Counted from the stretch's first letter, positions 18,562 through 27,109 are shown. The stretch is DNA of 64,000 nt from Candidatus Kosakonia sp. 282A-S69 (GCF_029433855.1 NZ_JAROAU010000003.1:2388858-2452857); one strand, 5' to 3'. The notes: generated by a model from the letters alone, not told the origin. Translations and numbers: made by a program.

Positions 18562-19611
18562 TTACCAGCGTGTAGCCTGCATATCGATAACAAAGCGGTA
18601 TTTCACATCGCCTTTCAGCATGCGGGCGAAGGCGCTTTCGATCGCTTCACCGCCGATCATCTCCACATCCGCCGTAATGCCGTGCTGCCCGCAAAAATCG
18701 AGCATCTCCTGCGTCTCGCGGATGCTGCCGATCGATGAGCCGCTGATACTCAAGCGGCGAAAGACCATCGGCGTGATGTTGGGTGACACATGGGGCTGAT
18801 CCGGGATACCTACCAGCACCAGGCGGCCGTTAGTTTTCAGCGTCGCCAGATAGGGATCGAGATCGTGCGGTGCAGCGACGCAGTCGATAACGAAGTCCAG
18901 CGAGGTTTGGCAGGCGGCCATTTGCGCCGCATCGCGCGAGACAACCACCCGTTTTGCGCCGAGACGACGGGCATCTTCGCCCTTCTCCGGCGACGTGGTA
19001 AAGAGGGTTACCTCAGCGCCCATCGCGCTCGCCAGCTTAACCGCCATATGCCCTAACCCGCCGAGGCCAACGACGCCCACCTTATCACCTGCGTTCACAT
19101 TGAAGTGGCGCAGCGGCGACCAGACGGTTACGCCTGCGCAGAGCAGCGGCGCAACGCCCGCCAGCGGCAGGTTTTGCGGCACCGAGACAACAAAATCCTG
19201 ATCGACAATCACGCTCTCTGCATAACCACCCCAGGTGCTCTCGCCGGTGTATTTATCAATGCCGTTATAGGTGGCGGTGAAGCCCGCTTCGCAATACTGC
19301 TCTTCATGCTGTTTGCAGAAGTGGCATTCGCGGCAGGAGTCGACCATCACCCCGACGCCGACAATATCGCCGACCTGAAAGGCCGATACGCCCGCGCCGG
19401 TCGCGCTGACGCGGCCGACAATCTCATGTCCCGGCACCAGCGGATAGCGGCTCACCGCCCACTCATTGCGCGCCATATGCAGATCAGAGTGGCAGACGCC
19501 GCAGTAAAGAATATCGATTTTGACATCCTGGGTTTGCAGCGGGCGAAGGGTAATGTCGCCGGACGTCAGTGGTTTTGCGGCGTCGACCGCCACCAGTGCA
19601 TTGATTTTCAT
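18562..19611 (-). CDS. Zinc-dependent NADP(H) alcohol dehydrogenase, YahK type
   Basis: Medium-chain dehydrogenase/reductase that probably interconverts aldehydes and alcohols in the cytosol. It has 349 residues. Catalytic zinc ligands are in YCGVCHSDLH and PGHEIVGRV, structural zinc cysteines in CRECHFCKQHEEQYC, and the nucleotide-binding GLGGLGHMAVKLA motif is near residue 180. It resembles E. coli YahK (aldehyde reductase, cinnamyl-alcohol-dehydrogenase family) end to end, sharing the C-terminal VKYRFVIDM. It is divergent from an HxlR regulator across 110 bases, which suggests induction by a reactive aldehyde or similar electrophile (inference). Confidence 0.88.
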   Translation of the reverse strand: MKINALVAVDAAKPLTSGDITLRPLQTQDVKIDILYCGVCHSDLHMARNEWAVSRYPLVPGHEIVGRVSATGAGVSAFQVGDIVGVGVMVDSCRECHFCKQHEEQYCEAGFTATYNGIDKYTGESTWGGYAESVIVDQDFVVSVPQNLPLAGVAPLLCAGVTVWSPLRHFNVNAGDKVGVVGLGGLGHMAVKLASAMGAEVTLFTTSPEKGEDARRLGAKRVVVSRDAAQMAACQTSLDFVIDCVAAPHDLDPYLATLKTNGRLVLVGIPDQPHVSPNITPMVFRRLSISGSSIGSIRETQEMLDFCGQHGITADVEMIGGEAIESAFARMLKGDVKYRFVIDMQATRW

Positions 19612-19687
19612 AAAGCCTCCAGGTTGGGCTGGCGTTAATAACGTGAAGGCGGCAGACTATAGTCCGCAAGGTTCACAATTGATAGTA

Positions 19688-19703
19688 GTTACCATTTGGT
19701 GAC
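19688..19703. promoter_or_regulatory. Candidate HxlR operator
   Basis: Inverted repeat GTTACC-attt-GGTGAC (five of six arm positions pair) lies between the divergent dehydrogenase and HxlR genes, 18 bases before the HxlR start. HxlR-family proteins bind short dyads of this size. No experiment supports it here. Confidence 0.4.
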
Positions 19704-19721
19704 CACAGATGAGGGCTTCTT

Positions 19722-20105
19722 ATGCCAGCCTGGGTTGACGGCAAACTCTTTTTCTACGCGGACTCGCCGCCGCGCCGCCTGATGGATCTCTTCTCCGTCA
19801 AGTGGAGCACGATGGTGCTGCACGCGCTCTACCACTGGCCTGATGAGCGCGCCCGCACCGGCGAGTTGCAGCGCAGCCTGCAGGGCATCTCCAAAAAAAT
19901 GCTCTTTCAGACGCTAAAAGAGCTGGAGCAGCGCGGCCTTATCGCCCGTCACGTTTATGACGTGATCCCACCGAAAGTGGATTACCGGCTCACGCCGCTT
20001 GGCAAAACCTTCGCCGAACCGATTGAGCAGATGTACCTGTGGGGGCTGGAGAACCAGGCCGCGCTGGATGAGATGGAAGCCCATTACCGGGCAGCAGAAG
20101 AGTAG
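19722..20105 (+). CDS. HxlR-family transcriptional regulator
   Basis: A 127-residue winged-helix regulator. The HxlR core is clear: SVKWSTMVLHALYHWPDERARTGELQRSL near residues 26-55, then SKKMLFQTLKELEQRGLIARHVYDVIPPKVDYRLTPLG near 59-95. Unlike many redox-sensing members it lacks the N-terminal cysteine, so any effector is unlikely to act through that residue. It probably controls the divergent alcohol dehydrogenase and itself. It is co-directional with a phosphatase gene starting 18 bases later. Confidence 0.88.
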   Translation: MPAWVDGKLFFYADSPPRRLMDLFSVKWSTMVLHALYHWPDERARTGELQRSLQGISKKMLFQTLKELEQRGLIARHVYDVIPPKVDYRLTPLGKTFAEPIEQMYLWGLENQAALDEMEAHYRAAEE

Positions 20106-20123
20106 AACGCACAGGAGCGTGAC

Positions 20124-20705
20124 ATGGAGATTGTTTTAGTGCGTCATGGCGAGCCTGAATTCAGCGCTCAGCAGGGTTCGGCACGGGTCAAAGCCACTCA
20201 CATGCCCGGCTGGATTGCAGGCTATGATGCCTCAAGCGTAACTGGCGAACCCGATTGCCACGCCATTCTGGCGGATACGCGGCGCACTTTTGTGATGAGT
20301 AGCCCGCTGCCGCGCGCACTCGCCTCGCTACAGGCGATTAACCTTACCCCCGATCGGATTGTCGACGATCTGCGCGAAGCGCCCTTGCCGGTATTCAACC
20401 TCCCCTTTCTTCGCCTCTCGCCGCAGGCGTGGCTGGTGCTGTTTCGCCTCTGCTGGTTCACCGGTGCGCTGGCCGGGCCGGAATCGAAAAAACAGACGAT
20501 GCAGCGGGCAGAGAAGATGGCGCGTGCGCTGATTGCTCATGCGCAGCAGTATGATCGCGTGCTCAGCATGGGGCACGGTGTGATTAACCGGCTGATTTCG
20601 CGGGAACTGGAAAAGGCGGGCTGGGTAAAACGCGAGCGCACCGGGAATGGCTACTGGTCATCAGTGACCTTCACTGCCGCCGGACACCATACCCCGGCGG
20701 CGTAA
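20124..20705 (+). CDS. Histidine phosphatase family protein
   Basis: A 193-residue cytoplasmic member of the phosphoglycerate-mutase-like superfamily. The catalytic RHG motif is at residues 7-9 (VLVRHGEPEF), and the second catalytic histidine is near residue 151 (VLSMGHGVINRLIS). The substrate cannot be told. A good ribosome site (AGGAGCGTGAC) precedes the ATG. It probably forms an operon with the upstream HxlR gene. It converges on the esterase gene, leaving 9 bases between stops. Confidence 0.8.
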   Translation: MEIVLVRHGEPEFSAQQGSARVKATHMPGWIAGYDASSVTGEPDCHAILADTRRTFVMSSPLPRALASLQAINLTPDRIVDDLREAPLPVFNLPFLRLSPQAWLVLFRLCWFTGALAGPESKKQTMQRAEKMARALIAHAQQYDRVLSMGHGVINRLISRELEKAGWVKRERTGNGYWSSVTFTAAGHHTPAA

Positions 20706-20714
20706 TCAGAACGG

Positions 20715-21599
20715 CTATCTCTCTGCCTGCGCAAGCTGGAGTAACGCCGCCTGGAGCGAGGTGGTGAACATCACTCCATGCGTCAGGCCAGGGAATAAGC
20801 GGTAGGTGGCTAAGACGCCATGCTGATTGAGCTGCGCAAGCGTGTGGCGAACGCGCGGCAGTACGCCAGACTCGCTGTTCTCATCCAGCGCGCGGCGATC
20901 CCCATCCCCCTCCATAAGATAAAGGTGCTTCCCCGCCGCCTGTTGCGGCGAGACGGCTTCCATCGCTTTCAGCAACTGAAAATCGTTGCGCGCCAGCGAA
21001 GGTACGGCCGAGAAGCTGGTGGTGAAAAAGGAGGAGGAGAGCCAGCTCTCCAGCACGAACAGCCCGCCGTAAGAGTGCCCCCACAGCCCGCGCTGCGCCG
21101 GATTGATGGTAACCCCTTTTTCGACCGCTGGCGCGATGCTCTCCTCCAGCAGGTGGCGAAAGGCGTGACTGCCACCGCCCGCTCTGCCGCGCAGCTGCTG
21201 CCTGGCGGTGCCCGGTGGCGTGTAGTCATACGCCCGGCTATCAAGATCGAATGGCAGATCGGTTTGATACCCGACCGCTACCAGCACGGGTGGGTTGGCG
21301 GCGAAGAGCTTTTGTAAAAACGCCTCCGAAAGCTTATCCATTGCCGCGTTGCCATCCAGCATATAGAGCACCGGGAAACCGCCGGGCGGCGCGCTTTTAT
21401 TGGGTACGCCTCTCCACACTTTGTAATGGCGTTGACCATCCCGGGAATGGAACTCCTTCACCGAAAAGTGGTAGTAAGCCGAGCCGCGATCGGCGATGTT
21501 CGGCCCGAGCGGCGCCATATCCGGCCTGGCATAACCCGTTTTCCAGGCAAGCAGCAGAAGCAGCGCCGCAAGGCGCACGACGTTAAAACGACAAAGCAT
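20715..21599 (-). CDS. Siderophore-esterase-like alpha/beta hydrolase (IroE/Fes-like)
   Basis: A 294-residue hydrolase with an N-terminal hydrophobic signal or anchor (residues about 5-25), so it is probably periplasmic. It has the esterase/IroE fold features: FPVLYMLDGNAAMD near residue 75, nucleophile serine in GLWGHSYGGLF near 185, and catalytic histidine in PGLTHGVMF near 275. IroE cuts the trilactone of salmochelin or enterobactin. ATG 21599 is chosen for the purine-rich site upstream; the frame runs to 21620. A Fur-box-like site lies 71-89 bases upstream, so iron control is likely. No other siderophore gene is in the window. Confidence 0.8.
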   Translation of the reverse strand: MLCRFNVVRLAALLLLLAWKTGYARPDMAPLGPNIADRGSAYYHFSVKEFHSRDGQRHYKVWRGVPNKSAPPGGFPVLYMLDGNAAMDKLSEAFLQKLFAANPPVLVAVGYQTDLPFDLDSRAYDYTPPGTARQQLRGRAGGGSHAFRHLLEESIAPAVEKGVTINPAQRGLWGHSYGGLFVLESWLSSSFFTTSFSAVPSLARNDFQLLKAMEAVSPQQAAGKHLYLMEGDGDRRALDENSESGVLPRVRHTLAQLNQHGVLATYRLFPGLTHGVMFTTSLQAALLQLAQAER

Positions 21600-21669
21600 A
21601 AACCCCTTCTCCCTGTGCATCAGCCATGCACTCCTCTTCGCATCAGCTGAACTCGCAATGAGAGCAAAC

Positions 21670-21688
21670 GTTAATGGGAATCATTATT
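21670..21688. promoter_or_regulatory. Putative Fur box
   Basis: GTTAATGGGAATCATTATT matches the 19-bp Fur consensus GATAATGATAATCATTATC at 15 positions, with the right half almost perfect. It lies just upstream of the siderophore-esterase-like gene and faces no other promoter, since the next gene ends here. Confidence 0.7.
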
Positions 21689-21732
21689 GATTGCAACAGG
21701 TAAGCGGCAGCAGGTATTGCTGCCTTGCCCAG

Positions 21733-22398
21733 TTACGCCTTAGGGCTGCTCCCTGCCAGCTCCTGCGCGAGCCGCCACTGCTCCTCAATCGGCATCACCG
21801 TGCGCTTGCGTTCATCGACCGACAGTTGCGGCTCGCTCCAGAGAAAAGGAAAGAAGGCATACACCTGCTCGCCGCCGAGCGAAGCTACCTCTTCCCGCCA
21901 GCCGGGCCAGCGTACCGTCTGGTAGAAGAGCGCCAGATCGCCGCACAGCGCCCACTCGACAAAAGCCGAGTAGCCCACCTCCAGCCCTTCCCAGGCCAGC
22001 GCATCGGGCGCGAAGTAGTAGACGTTGCCAATATCCTCACCAAGCCCGCCGCCGTTGAGGGCAAAAAAACCGCCTGACGCATCATCGGCAATCAGCAGGG
22101 CACCGAACGACGCCGCATCGGTTGCCGTCTGCGTCCAGTTCATCGGATCGCGCGACAGCCGCGTGCTGCCGGAGCCGAGAATACGCAGCCAGCCATCTTC
22201 AATCAGCAGCCCGCCGGTTTCATACACCAGCGCCCCCAGCGGGGAGCGGGTAGTGACCTGCAGTTGCAGCAGCGCCTGCTCAGCGCGGCTCTCCTCTTTC
22301 GCCAATACTTCGTAAGGGTTACTGGCCGCGTTAAGCCACTCCTGCACCACCGCCCAGCCGGGATCGTGCACATCGATTAGTTCACTCAAGGTCTTCAT
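21733..22398 (-). CDS. DUF2625 family protein
   Basis: A 221-residue soluble protein. It fits my recollection of the DUF2625 family: TTRSPLGALVYETGGLLIEDGWLRILGSG near residues 49-77, LLIADDASGGFFALNGGGLGEDIGNVYYFAPDALAWE near 100-138, and the C-terminal FFPFLWSEP. The fold may be SMI1/KNR4-like, but I cannot prove this and function is unknown. AGGAG precedes the ATG. It is transcribed alone. Confidence 0.75.
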   Translation of the reverse strand: MKTLSELIDVHDPGWAVVQEWLNAASNPYEVLAKEESRAEQALLQLQVTTRSPLGALVYETGGLLIEDGWLRILGSGSTRLSRDPMNWTQTATDAASFGALLIADDASGGFFALNGGGLGEDIGNVYYFAPDALAWEGLEVGYSAFVEWALCGDLALFYQTVRWPGWREEVASLGGEQVYAFFPFLWSEPQLSVDERKRTVMPIEEQWRLAQELAGSSPKA

Positions 22399-22586
22399 CC
22401 ACTCTCCTGCGGCGAGTTGAAATCTCTGCCATCATAGCGGAAAGCGATGCGCTCATAAGGCTGCCAGGCCGCTTTTCGCCCTACCAAAATCTGCCCTGCC
22501 GGGCCGTATAAAGTGCTTTCTTACGCCTGTGGTCAATGTCAGGATGAGCGCACTTTTTTCACCCATCCCTTTTCGCAGGAATACTC

Positions 22587-23045
22587 ATGCGTCTGATTAT
22601 CTCTCTGCTGCTCGCCTGTTATCTGCCCTTCGCCGGCGCCAGCAGCGCGCCCGACGTGCAAAAACAGATGACCGCGTTTTATCATTTCTATCTGCATGCC
22701 CTGGAGAACACGCCGCCGGACGAGGTCATTAAAACGGCGGAAATGCGTCAATATGTCTCCGCTAAGTTGCTGACGCGGATAGCTGAAATTTATGCCATGC
22801 CGGAGCAGGAGCTCCTCTCAGCGGACTATTTCACCTACACCCAGGATTACGACCCGGCGTGGATCCCGCGCCTTAACGTCTCACCGCCGCAGGCCGATGG
22901 CGACAGCATGCGGCTGGATGTCTGGCTGGGTATTGAAGATAACAAGCACTCTCATCTGCAGGTCTGGACACGTAAAGAGGCGGGCGAGTGGAAGATCTGG
23001 CGAGTGACTGACGCCGGGGAGCATTTTGAACAAAAGCTCTACTGA
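22587..23045 (+). CDS. Exported DUF3828-type protein
   Basis: A 152-residue protein with a short signal peptide (cleavage about residue 18-20, PFAGASSA). The mature part begins PDVQKQMTAFYHFYLHAL, a pattern of DUF3828 proteins such as E. coli YqhG and YbjP. It ends with WKIWRVTDAGEHFEQKLY, typical of nuclear-transport-factor-2-like exported proteins. Likely periplasmic; function unknown. AGGAAT precedes the ATG. Convergent with the LysE-type gene, 9 bases between stops. Confidence 0.7.
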   Translation: MRLIISLLLACYLPFAGASSAPDVQKQMTAFYHFYLHALENTPPDEVIKTAEMRQYVSAKLLTRIAEIYAMPEQELLSADYFTYTQDYDPAWIPRLNVSPPQADGDSMRLDVWLGIEDNKHSHLQVWTRKEAGEWKIWRVTDAGEHFEQKLY

Positions 23046-23054
23046 CATCGCCAT

Positions 23055-23657
23055 TCAGTGCAGCAGTGAAAGGGCGGAGAAGATGAGCAATAACGTGCCG
23101 CCCACCACATTCACCCCTTTTTTGAGCCGTGCCGGATTGGCTTTTTTCGCCGAAAAGACCAGCACCCTGCTCAGCGCAATCAGCCACGCGCCCATCACCA
23201 GCACATGCACCGTTGCCAGCAGCAGATAGTGGCTGACATCTCCCCGGCTGCCGGCAAATTGGGACACCACGGTGAGATAAAAAACGATCGCTTTAGGGTT
23301 AAGCACGTTCGCCAGCCACGCCTCTTTCAGCGTTACCGTCGCTCCGTTGGCGCGTAGCGTGACCGCATTCGTCGCTAACCCGCTGCGGATCAGCTGTACG
23401 CCAAGCCACATCAGATAGACCGCCCCTGCATATTTCAGCACGTTAAACAGCGCGGGAGAGGAGACGAGCATCGCCGTCACTCCAAGGCCAATCAGCAGCG
23501 CGTGGGTGTAGATGCCGAGCGCGGTTCCCGCCAGCGTGCGCAGCAAGCCGCCCCGCCCGCCGGCCAGCGCGCTGTTCATTGCCAGGGTAAAACTCGCGCC
23601 CGGAGAGAGCGCGACGGGTAGGAGTACGGGGATAAACCCCACAATGTTGATTTCCAT
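23055..23657 (-). CDS. LysE/RhtB-family amino-acid exporter
   Basis: A 200-residue inner-membrane protein with about six hydrophobic segments. It shows the LysE-family N-terminus IPVLLPVALSPGASFTLAMNSALAGGRGGLLRTLAGTALG and the NPKAIVFYL motif near residue 125. These proteins export amino acids or related small molecules. ATG 23657 is the family start; the frame remains open upstream to 23762 but overlaps the preceding gene. It follows the DUF4406-like gene by 13 bases and is probably co-transcribed with it. Confidence 0.85.
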   Translation of the reverse strand: MEINIVGFIPVLLPVALSPGASFTLAMNSALAGGRGGLLRTLAGTALGIYTHALLIGLGVTAMLVSSPALFNVLKYAGAVYLMWLGVQLIRSGLATNAVTLRANGATVTLKEAWLANVLNPKAIVFYLTVVSQFAGSRGDVSHYLLLATVHVLVMGAWLIALSRVLVFSAKKANPARLKKGVNVVGGTLLLIFSALSLLH

Positions 23658-23670
23658 TACATCCCGTTTG

Positions 23671-24057
23671 TTATGCCGGAGACGCCCTCCGCGTTTCAGC
23701 ATCAGGGATCTCATCAAGGGCGCTGTAAAGGGTAAGGCCCCGCTCGCGCCCGATACGTACATCGTTATCGGCTCCCGCTGAGTCGCCGGGCAGCCGCAAA
23801 ATGGCGTCGCAGTGTTGTATCAGGCGATGGGCGACGGGGTATAAAAAGGTCTGGCTAATCTCATCGCCAATCTTCTTCGACCCGGCCGCTTCGGCCAGCG
23901 GCATTGCCAGCCATTCGCCGATCACCGGCGTGTGGCCTTTTTCGAACACCTTTGCGGCAGCGCGCGTCATGGCATCCAGATTCTGTTTGATTAACGCATC
24001 ATCACCGTTGGTGCCGCTGCGCACGGGTCCGGCGATTAAAATAAGCATGGCGTGCAT
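23671..24057 (-). CDS. DUF4406-like protein (nucleoside 2-deoxyribosyltransferase superfamily)
   Basis: 128 residues. The beginning MLILIAGPVRSGTNGDD and the later DAILRLPGDSAGADNDVRIGRERGLTLY fit the DUF4406/nucleoside 2-deoxyribosyltransferase-like fold, in which such segments form a nucleotide-binding site. The enzymatic role is unknown. ATG 24057 has AGGGG five bases upstream. It leads a two-gene unit with the LysE exporter and is divergent from a DeoR-type regulator 104 bases away. Confidence 0.6.
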   Translation of the reverse strand: MHAMLILIAGPVRSGTNGDDALIKQNLDAMTRAAAKVFEKGHTPVIGEWLAMPLAEAAGSKKIGDEISQTFLYPVAHRLIQHCDAILRLPGDSAGADNDVRIGRERGLTLYSALDEIPDAETRRASPA

Positions 24058-24161
24058 GGTTTCCCCTGTAAACTGCGTAAAATTAGGATCGTCAGGCTGA
24101 CAAGCGGCACGCTAAAATGCATAATCGTGCAAGATCAAGATCAAACGTGAAAGGAGAAAAG

Positions 24162-24911
24162 GTGTTATCCAGTCAACGTAAGCAGAAGATACTTGAGATG
24201 CTGGCGCGTGATAAGCAGGTCTTGTCCCGCGAATTAAGCCAGCACTTTGCTATCTCTGAAGACTCCATCCGCCGGGATTTAAGGGAGCTAGCGGCAGATG
24301 GCCTGCTGCAACGGGTACACGGCGGCGCGCTGGCAGTATCCGCGGCGATTGCGCCGTTTGAAGTACGCAAAAGCGTGAACATTCATGCAAAACGCATCAT
24401 TGCGCAGAAAGCCGTCAATCTTATTCAGCCGGGCAATATCGTCATCATTGACGGCGGTACGACCTCAGAAGAGATGATCACCCTGCTGCCACCCGATCTG
24501 GCCTTTACCGTGGTTACCCACAGCCCGACGATCGCCGCCGGATTGATTAACCTGCCAAATGTGGACGTGATCGTCATCGGTGGGCAGTTATATAAACACT
24601 CAATGGTCACCGTGGGTGCATCGATGATTGAGTCTATTCGCCGTATCAATGCAGACCTCTTTTTTATGGGCGTGACCGGCGTGCATGAGCAGGCAGGCTT
24701 TACCACCGGCAACTATGAAGAGGCGTGCGTGAAGCGCGCACTTTCGGAGCGCGCGGCAGAAACCGTGGTGCTGGCGTCGCCGGAGAAGATCAACTCCGCT
24801 TCGGCCTTTGGCATCGGCGAACTGACACTCGCCAGCACGCTGCTGGTCGATGAGCCGCTCGACGAGAAGATGAGCGCCCTGTTCCAGCAGTTGCAGATCA
24901 CCGTCCTGTAA
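24162..24911 (+). CDS. DeoR/GlpR-family transcriptional regulator
   Basis: A 249-residue DNA-binding regulator. The N-terminal helix-turn-helix (LSRELSQHFAISEDSIRRDLRELAADGLLQRVHGGA, residues about 20-55) and the sugar-phosphate-sensing C-terminal domain (IVIIDGGTTSEEM near 97; FFMGVTGVHEQAGFTTGNYEEACVK near 170) are typical. GTG 24162 is used because AAAGGAG precedes it by five bases; the frame is open to 24117. The effector is unknown. It is followed after 15 bases by a nucleotidyltransferase gene and probably forms an operon with it. Confidence 0.85.
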   Translation: MLSSQRKQKILEMLARDKQVLSRELSQHFAISEDSIRRDLRELAADGLLQRVHGGALAVSAAIAPFEVRKSVNIHAKRIIAQKAVNLIQPGNIVIIDGGTTSEEMITLLPPDLAFTVVTHSPTIAAGLINLPNVDVIVIGGQLYKHSMVTVGASMIESIRRINADLFFMGVTGVHEQAGFTTGNYEEACVKRALSERAAETVVLASPEKINSASAFGIGELTLASTLLVDEPLDEKMSALFQQLQITVL

Positions 24912-24926
24912 CCGGAGGCACTTCCG

Positions 24927-25676
24927 ATGGTCGATGCCAACGGTTTTATCACCTCTTTACCCGACACCCCGCTGCAACCGGCGTTTCGCCCGGTCGTCGA
25001 TGAGGCCATTGACCTGCTGCGCGCGGGCCTCGGCGCGCAGGTGCACAGCATTTACCTCTACGGCAGCGTAGCTAAAGGTGCGGCGGTGGCGGGCGTCTCG
25101 GATCTGGATCTCTGCCTGATCACTCAGCGCACCCTAAACGCGGCGGAGGGCGATTGCCTGCGGGCGATTGCCGAACGTGTGCAGGCGAAGCATCCGCTTA
25201 TCAGCAAAGTCGATTTTGATTGCGGCACGCTGGCAGAGGCGCTGGCCCCGGATAACCGGTTCAGTTGGGGTTACTGGCTCAAGCACCACTGCCGCCGCGT
25301 GGCGGGCGAGGATCTCTCCCTGCGCTTCACGCCTTTTGCCCCCTCGCGCGAGATTGCCGTGGCGGTAAACAGTGATTTTATTCCCGTCCTGCAAGGCTAC
25401 CTTCTGCAGCTGGCAGAGGCGGGCGATGCGCGGCAGCTTCAGCGGGCCGCGGCGCGTAAGCTGCTGCGCGCAACCAATCTGTTACGTAGCGCAGAGGATA
25501 ACGACTGGCCCGAGACGCTGGAGGAGTACGCCAGCCGGGTTGTACAACGCTTTCCACAGCAGCAGCAGGCTATCGGCTGGCTGCTGCAACAGTGCCACAC
25601 GCCTGAGGAGGACACGGCGCACTTCACCGCCCGGCTTAGCGCACTGATGCACTGGCTGGAGGGGAGTTACCGCTAG
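24927..25676 (+). CDS. Nucleotidyltransferase-domain protein
   Basis: A 249-residue cytoplasmic protein of the polymerase-beta superfamily. The signature YGSVAKGAAVAGVSDLDL near residues 48-65 supplies the GS and DxD metal-binding residues. The second half is helical (LRATNLLRSAEDNDWPETLEEYA), as in aminoglycoside adenylyltransferase and DUF4111 relatives. Resistance activity should not be assumed; homology to known aminoglycoside enzymes is only at fold level. Its last four bases overlap the end of the convergent MocR-type gene. Confidence 0.7.
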   Translation: MVDANGFITSLPDTPLQPAFRPVVDEAIDLLRAGLGAQVHSIYLYGSVAKGAAVAGVSDLDLCLITQRTLNAAEGDCLRAIAERVQAKHPLISKVDFDCGTLAEALAPDNRFSWGYWLKHHCRRVAGEDLSLRFTPFAPSREIAVAVNSDFIPVLQGYLLQLAEAGDARQLQRAAARKLLRATNLLRSAEDNDWPETLEEYASRVVQRFPQQQQAIGWLLQQCHTPEEDTAHFTARLSALMHWLEGSYR

Positions 25677-27007
25677 CGGCATGCTTCATACTCTATCGCT
25701 TCGCGGATAGTCAGCAGCGCCCCGTGCAGGGTGTCGATGGCAACCGAGCCGAGGGCAACGCGCAACGCCTGCGGCGTCGATGGCGCAGTGCAAAAGGGTT
25801 CCGCGGTAGAGAGGGAGATGTTGTTATCCATCAGTTGCTTCACCACCCGATCGGCGCGCGACTCTTCACAGAGCGGTAGCCAGGCAAAGTAAGAGTCGGG
25901 ATGGGTAACGCACGGCAGACCGGCCAGCGTTTCATGCAGGATGCGCTGACGCAGCCGGGCATCTTCTCGCTTGCGTTTCTCAAGATCGGCCACCGTGCCC
26001 TCCTCTATCCAGTGGCTGACCAGCGAGGTCATTAACGACGGCGCATTCCACGTTGTGGCGCGAATCGCCCGCTCCAGCGCAGGCCGTAGCGCAGGCGGGC
26101 AGATCACCACTCCGACCCGCAATCCGGTCGCCACATTTTTTGAAAAGCCGCTGACATAGACCGTTCTCTCAGGCGCAAAACAGGCGAGCGGCGGCGGCGC
26201 GCGACGGGCCAGCCAGGCATAGGCGGCATCTTCAATGATCAGCAGATCGTGAGCACGAGCGATATCGGCAAGCGTTTTGCGTTGGGCACGGTTCATCACC
26301 CAGCCCAGCGGGTTATGCATGGTCGGCATGGTATACACCGCGCGAATACGCCGCTGCTGGCAGAGCTGGCGTAACGCGGCCAGATCCGGGCCCGCTTGCG
26401 CCGCCGGGATCGCCACCAGCTCCAGATGATAGAGCGCGGCCAGCGCCTTAAAACCGGGATAGGTCAGCGCGTCCACCGCTATCACATCGCCCGGTTTCAG
26501 CAACCCCATTACGGCAACAGTCAAACCGTGCTGCGCGCCATTGACCAGCAGCAGATCCTCCGGTGCCGGGCAAAACGCGCCCTGCGTAAAGTGGGCGGCA
26601 AACACCTCTCGCTCGGTAATGCGCCCGCCATGGGGCTGATAACGCAGATGCGCCTCGATATTGCCCTCCACCGCCGTGCGTTTGAGGGCCTCGCGCAGCA
26701 TCTCGCCCTGCCCGGCCACCGACGGGTAGTTGAAGTTGAGATCCAGCACATCGCTGGCAACGGCAAGCTGATCGATGCCGTGCCCGGGAGGAAGGGCAAT
26801 CTCCCTGACAAAGGTACCGCGGCCAGTTTCACCGCTCACCAGGCCCATCGCCTCCAGTTCGCGGTAGACACGGGTGGCTGTAGCCAGCGAAATATGTTCC
26901 TGCCCGGCAAGGCAACGGTGCGTTGGTAAACGGGCACCGGGCGGCAGCTCGCCGGCACGGATCTGCGCAGCGAAGCGATCCACCAGCTGTTTGTAGCGCG
27001 CTTTCAT
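25673..27007 (-). CDS. MocR-type regulator (GntR helix-turn-helix plus aminotransferase domain)
   Basis: A 444-residue fusion typical of the MocR/PdxR class. A winged helix occupies residues about 1-75 (RYKQLVDRFAAQIRAGELPPGARLPTHR; ISLATATRVYRELEAMGLV). It is followed by a class I aminotransferase-like domain with VNGAQHGLTVAVMGLLKPGD, MPTMHNPLGWVM and the PLP-lysine motif YVSGFSKNVATGLRVG. Such proteins sense PLP or amino-acid-derived ligands rather than catalyse. ATG 27007 is preferred to a TTG at 27025. It is divergent from a drug/metabolite transporter, its probable target. Confidence 0.9.
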   Translation of the reverse strand: MKARYKQLVDRFAAQIRAGELPPGARLPTHRCLAGQEHISLATATRVYRELEAMGLVSGETGRGTFVREIALPPGHGIDQLAVASDVLDLNFNYPSVAGQGEMLREALKRTAVEGNIEAHLRYQPHGGRITEREVFAAHFTQGAFCPAPEDLLLVNGAQHGLTVAVMGLLKPGDVIAVDALTYPGFKALAALYHLELVAIPAAQAGPDLAALRQLCQQRRIRAVYTMPTMHNPLGWVMNRAQRKTLADIARAHDLLIIEDAAYAWLARRAPPPLACFAPERTVYVSGFSKNVATGLRVGVVICPPALRPALERAIRATTWNAPSLMTSLVSHWIEEGTVADLEKRKREDARLRQRILHETLAGLPCVTHPDSYFAWLPLCEESRADRVVKQLMDNNISLSTAEPFCTAPSTPQALRVALGSVAIDTLHGALLTIREAIEYEACR

Positions 27008-27020
27008 CAAATGTATCCAT

Positions 27021-27038
27021 GACAATAATTTGATTGTC
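27021..27038. promoter_or_regulatory. Candidate MocR operator
   Basis: A perfect inverted repeat GACAAT-aatttg-ATTGTC is centred 22 bases upstream of the MocR start, in the 102-base gap facing the transporter gene. Position suggests autoregulation plus control of the transporter. Confidence 0.5.
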
Positions 27039-27109
27039 GTAAGTGCCTCAACCTACCATTCAGCCCATCAATGCTCAAGCTCCCACTAATAACTGATAAC
27101 GAGGTCAAG

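Noticed and set aside
24927-25676. Aminoglycoside resistance gene
   Set aside because: Only the nucleotidyltransferase core is shared; nothing specific to a known resistance enzyme is visible, so a general domain name is safer.
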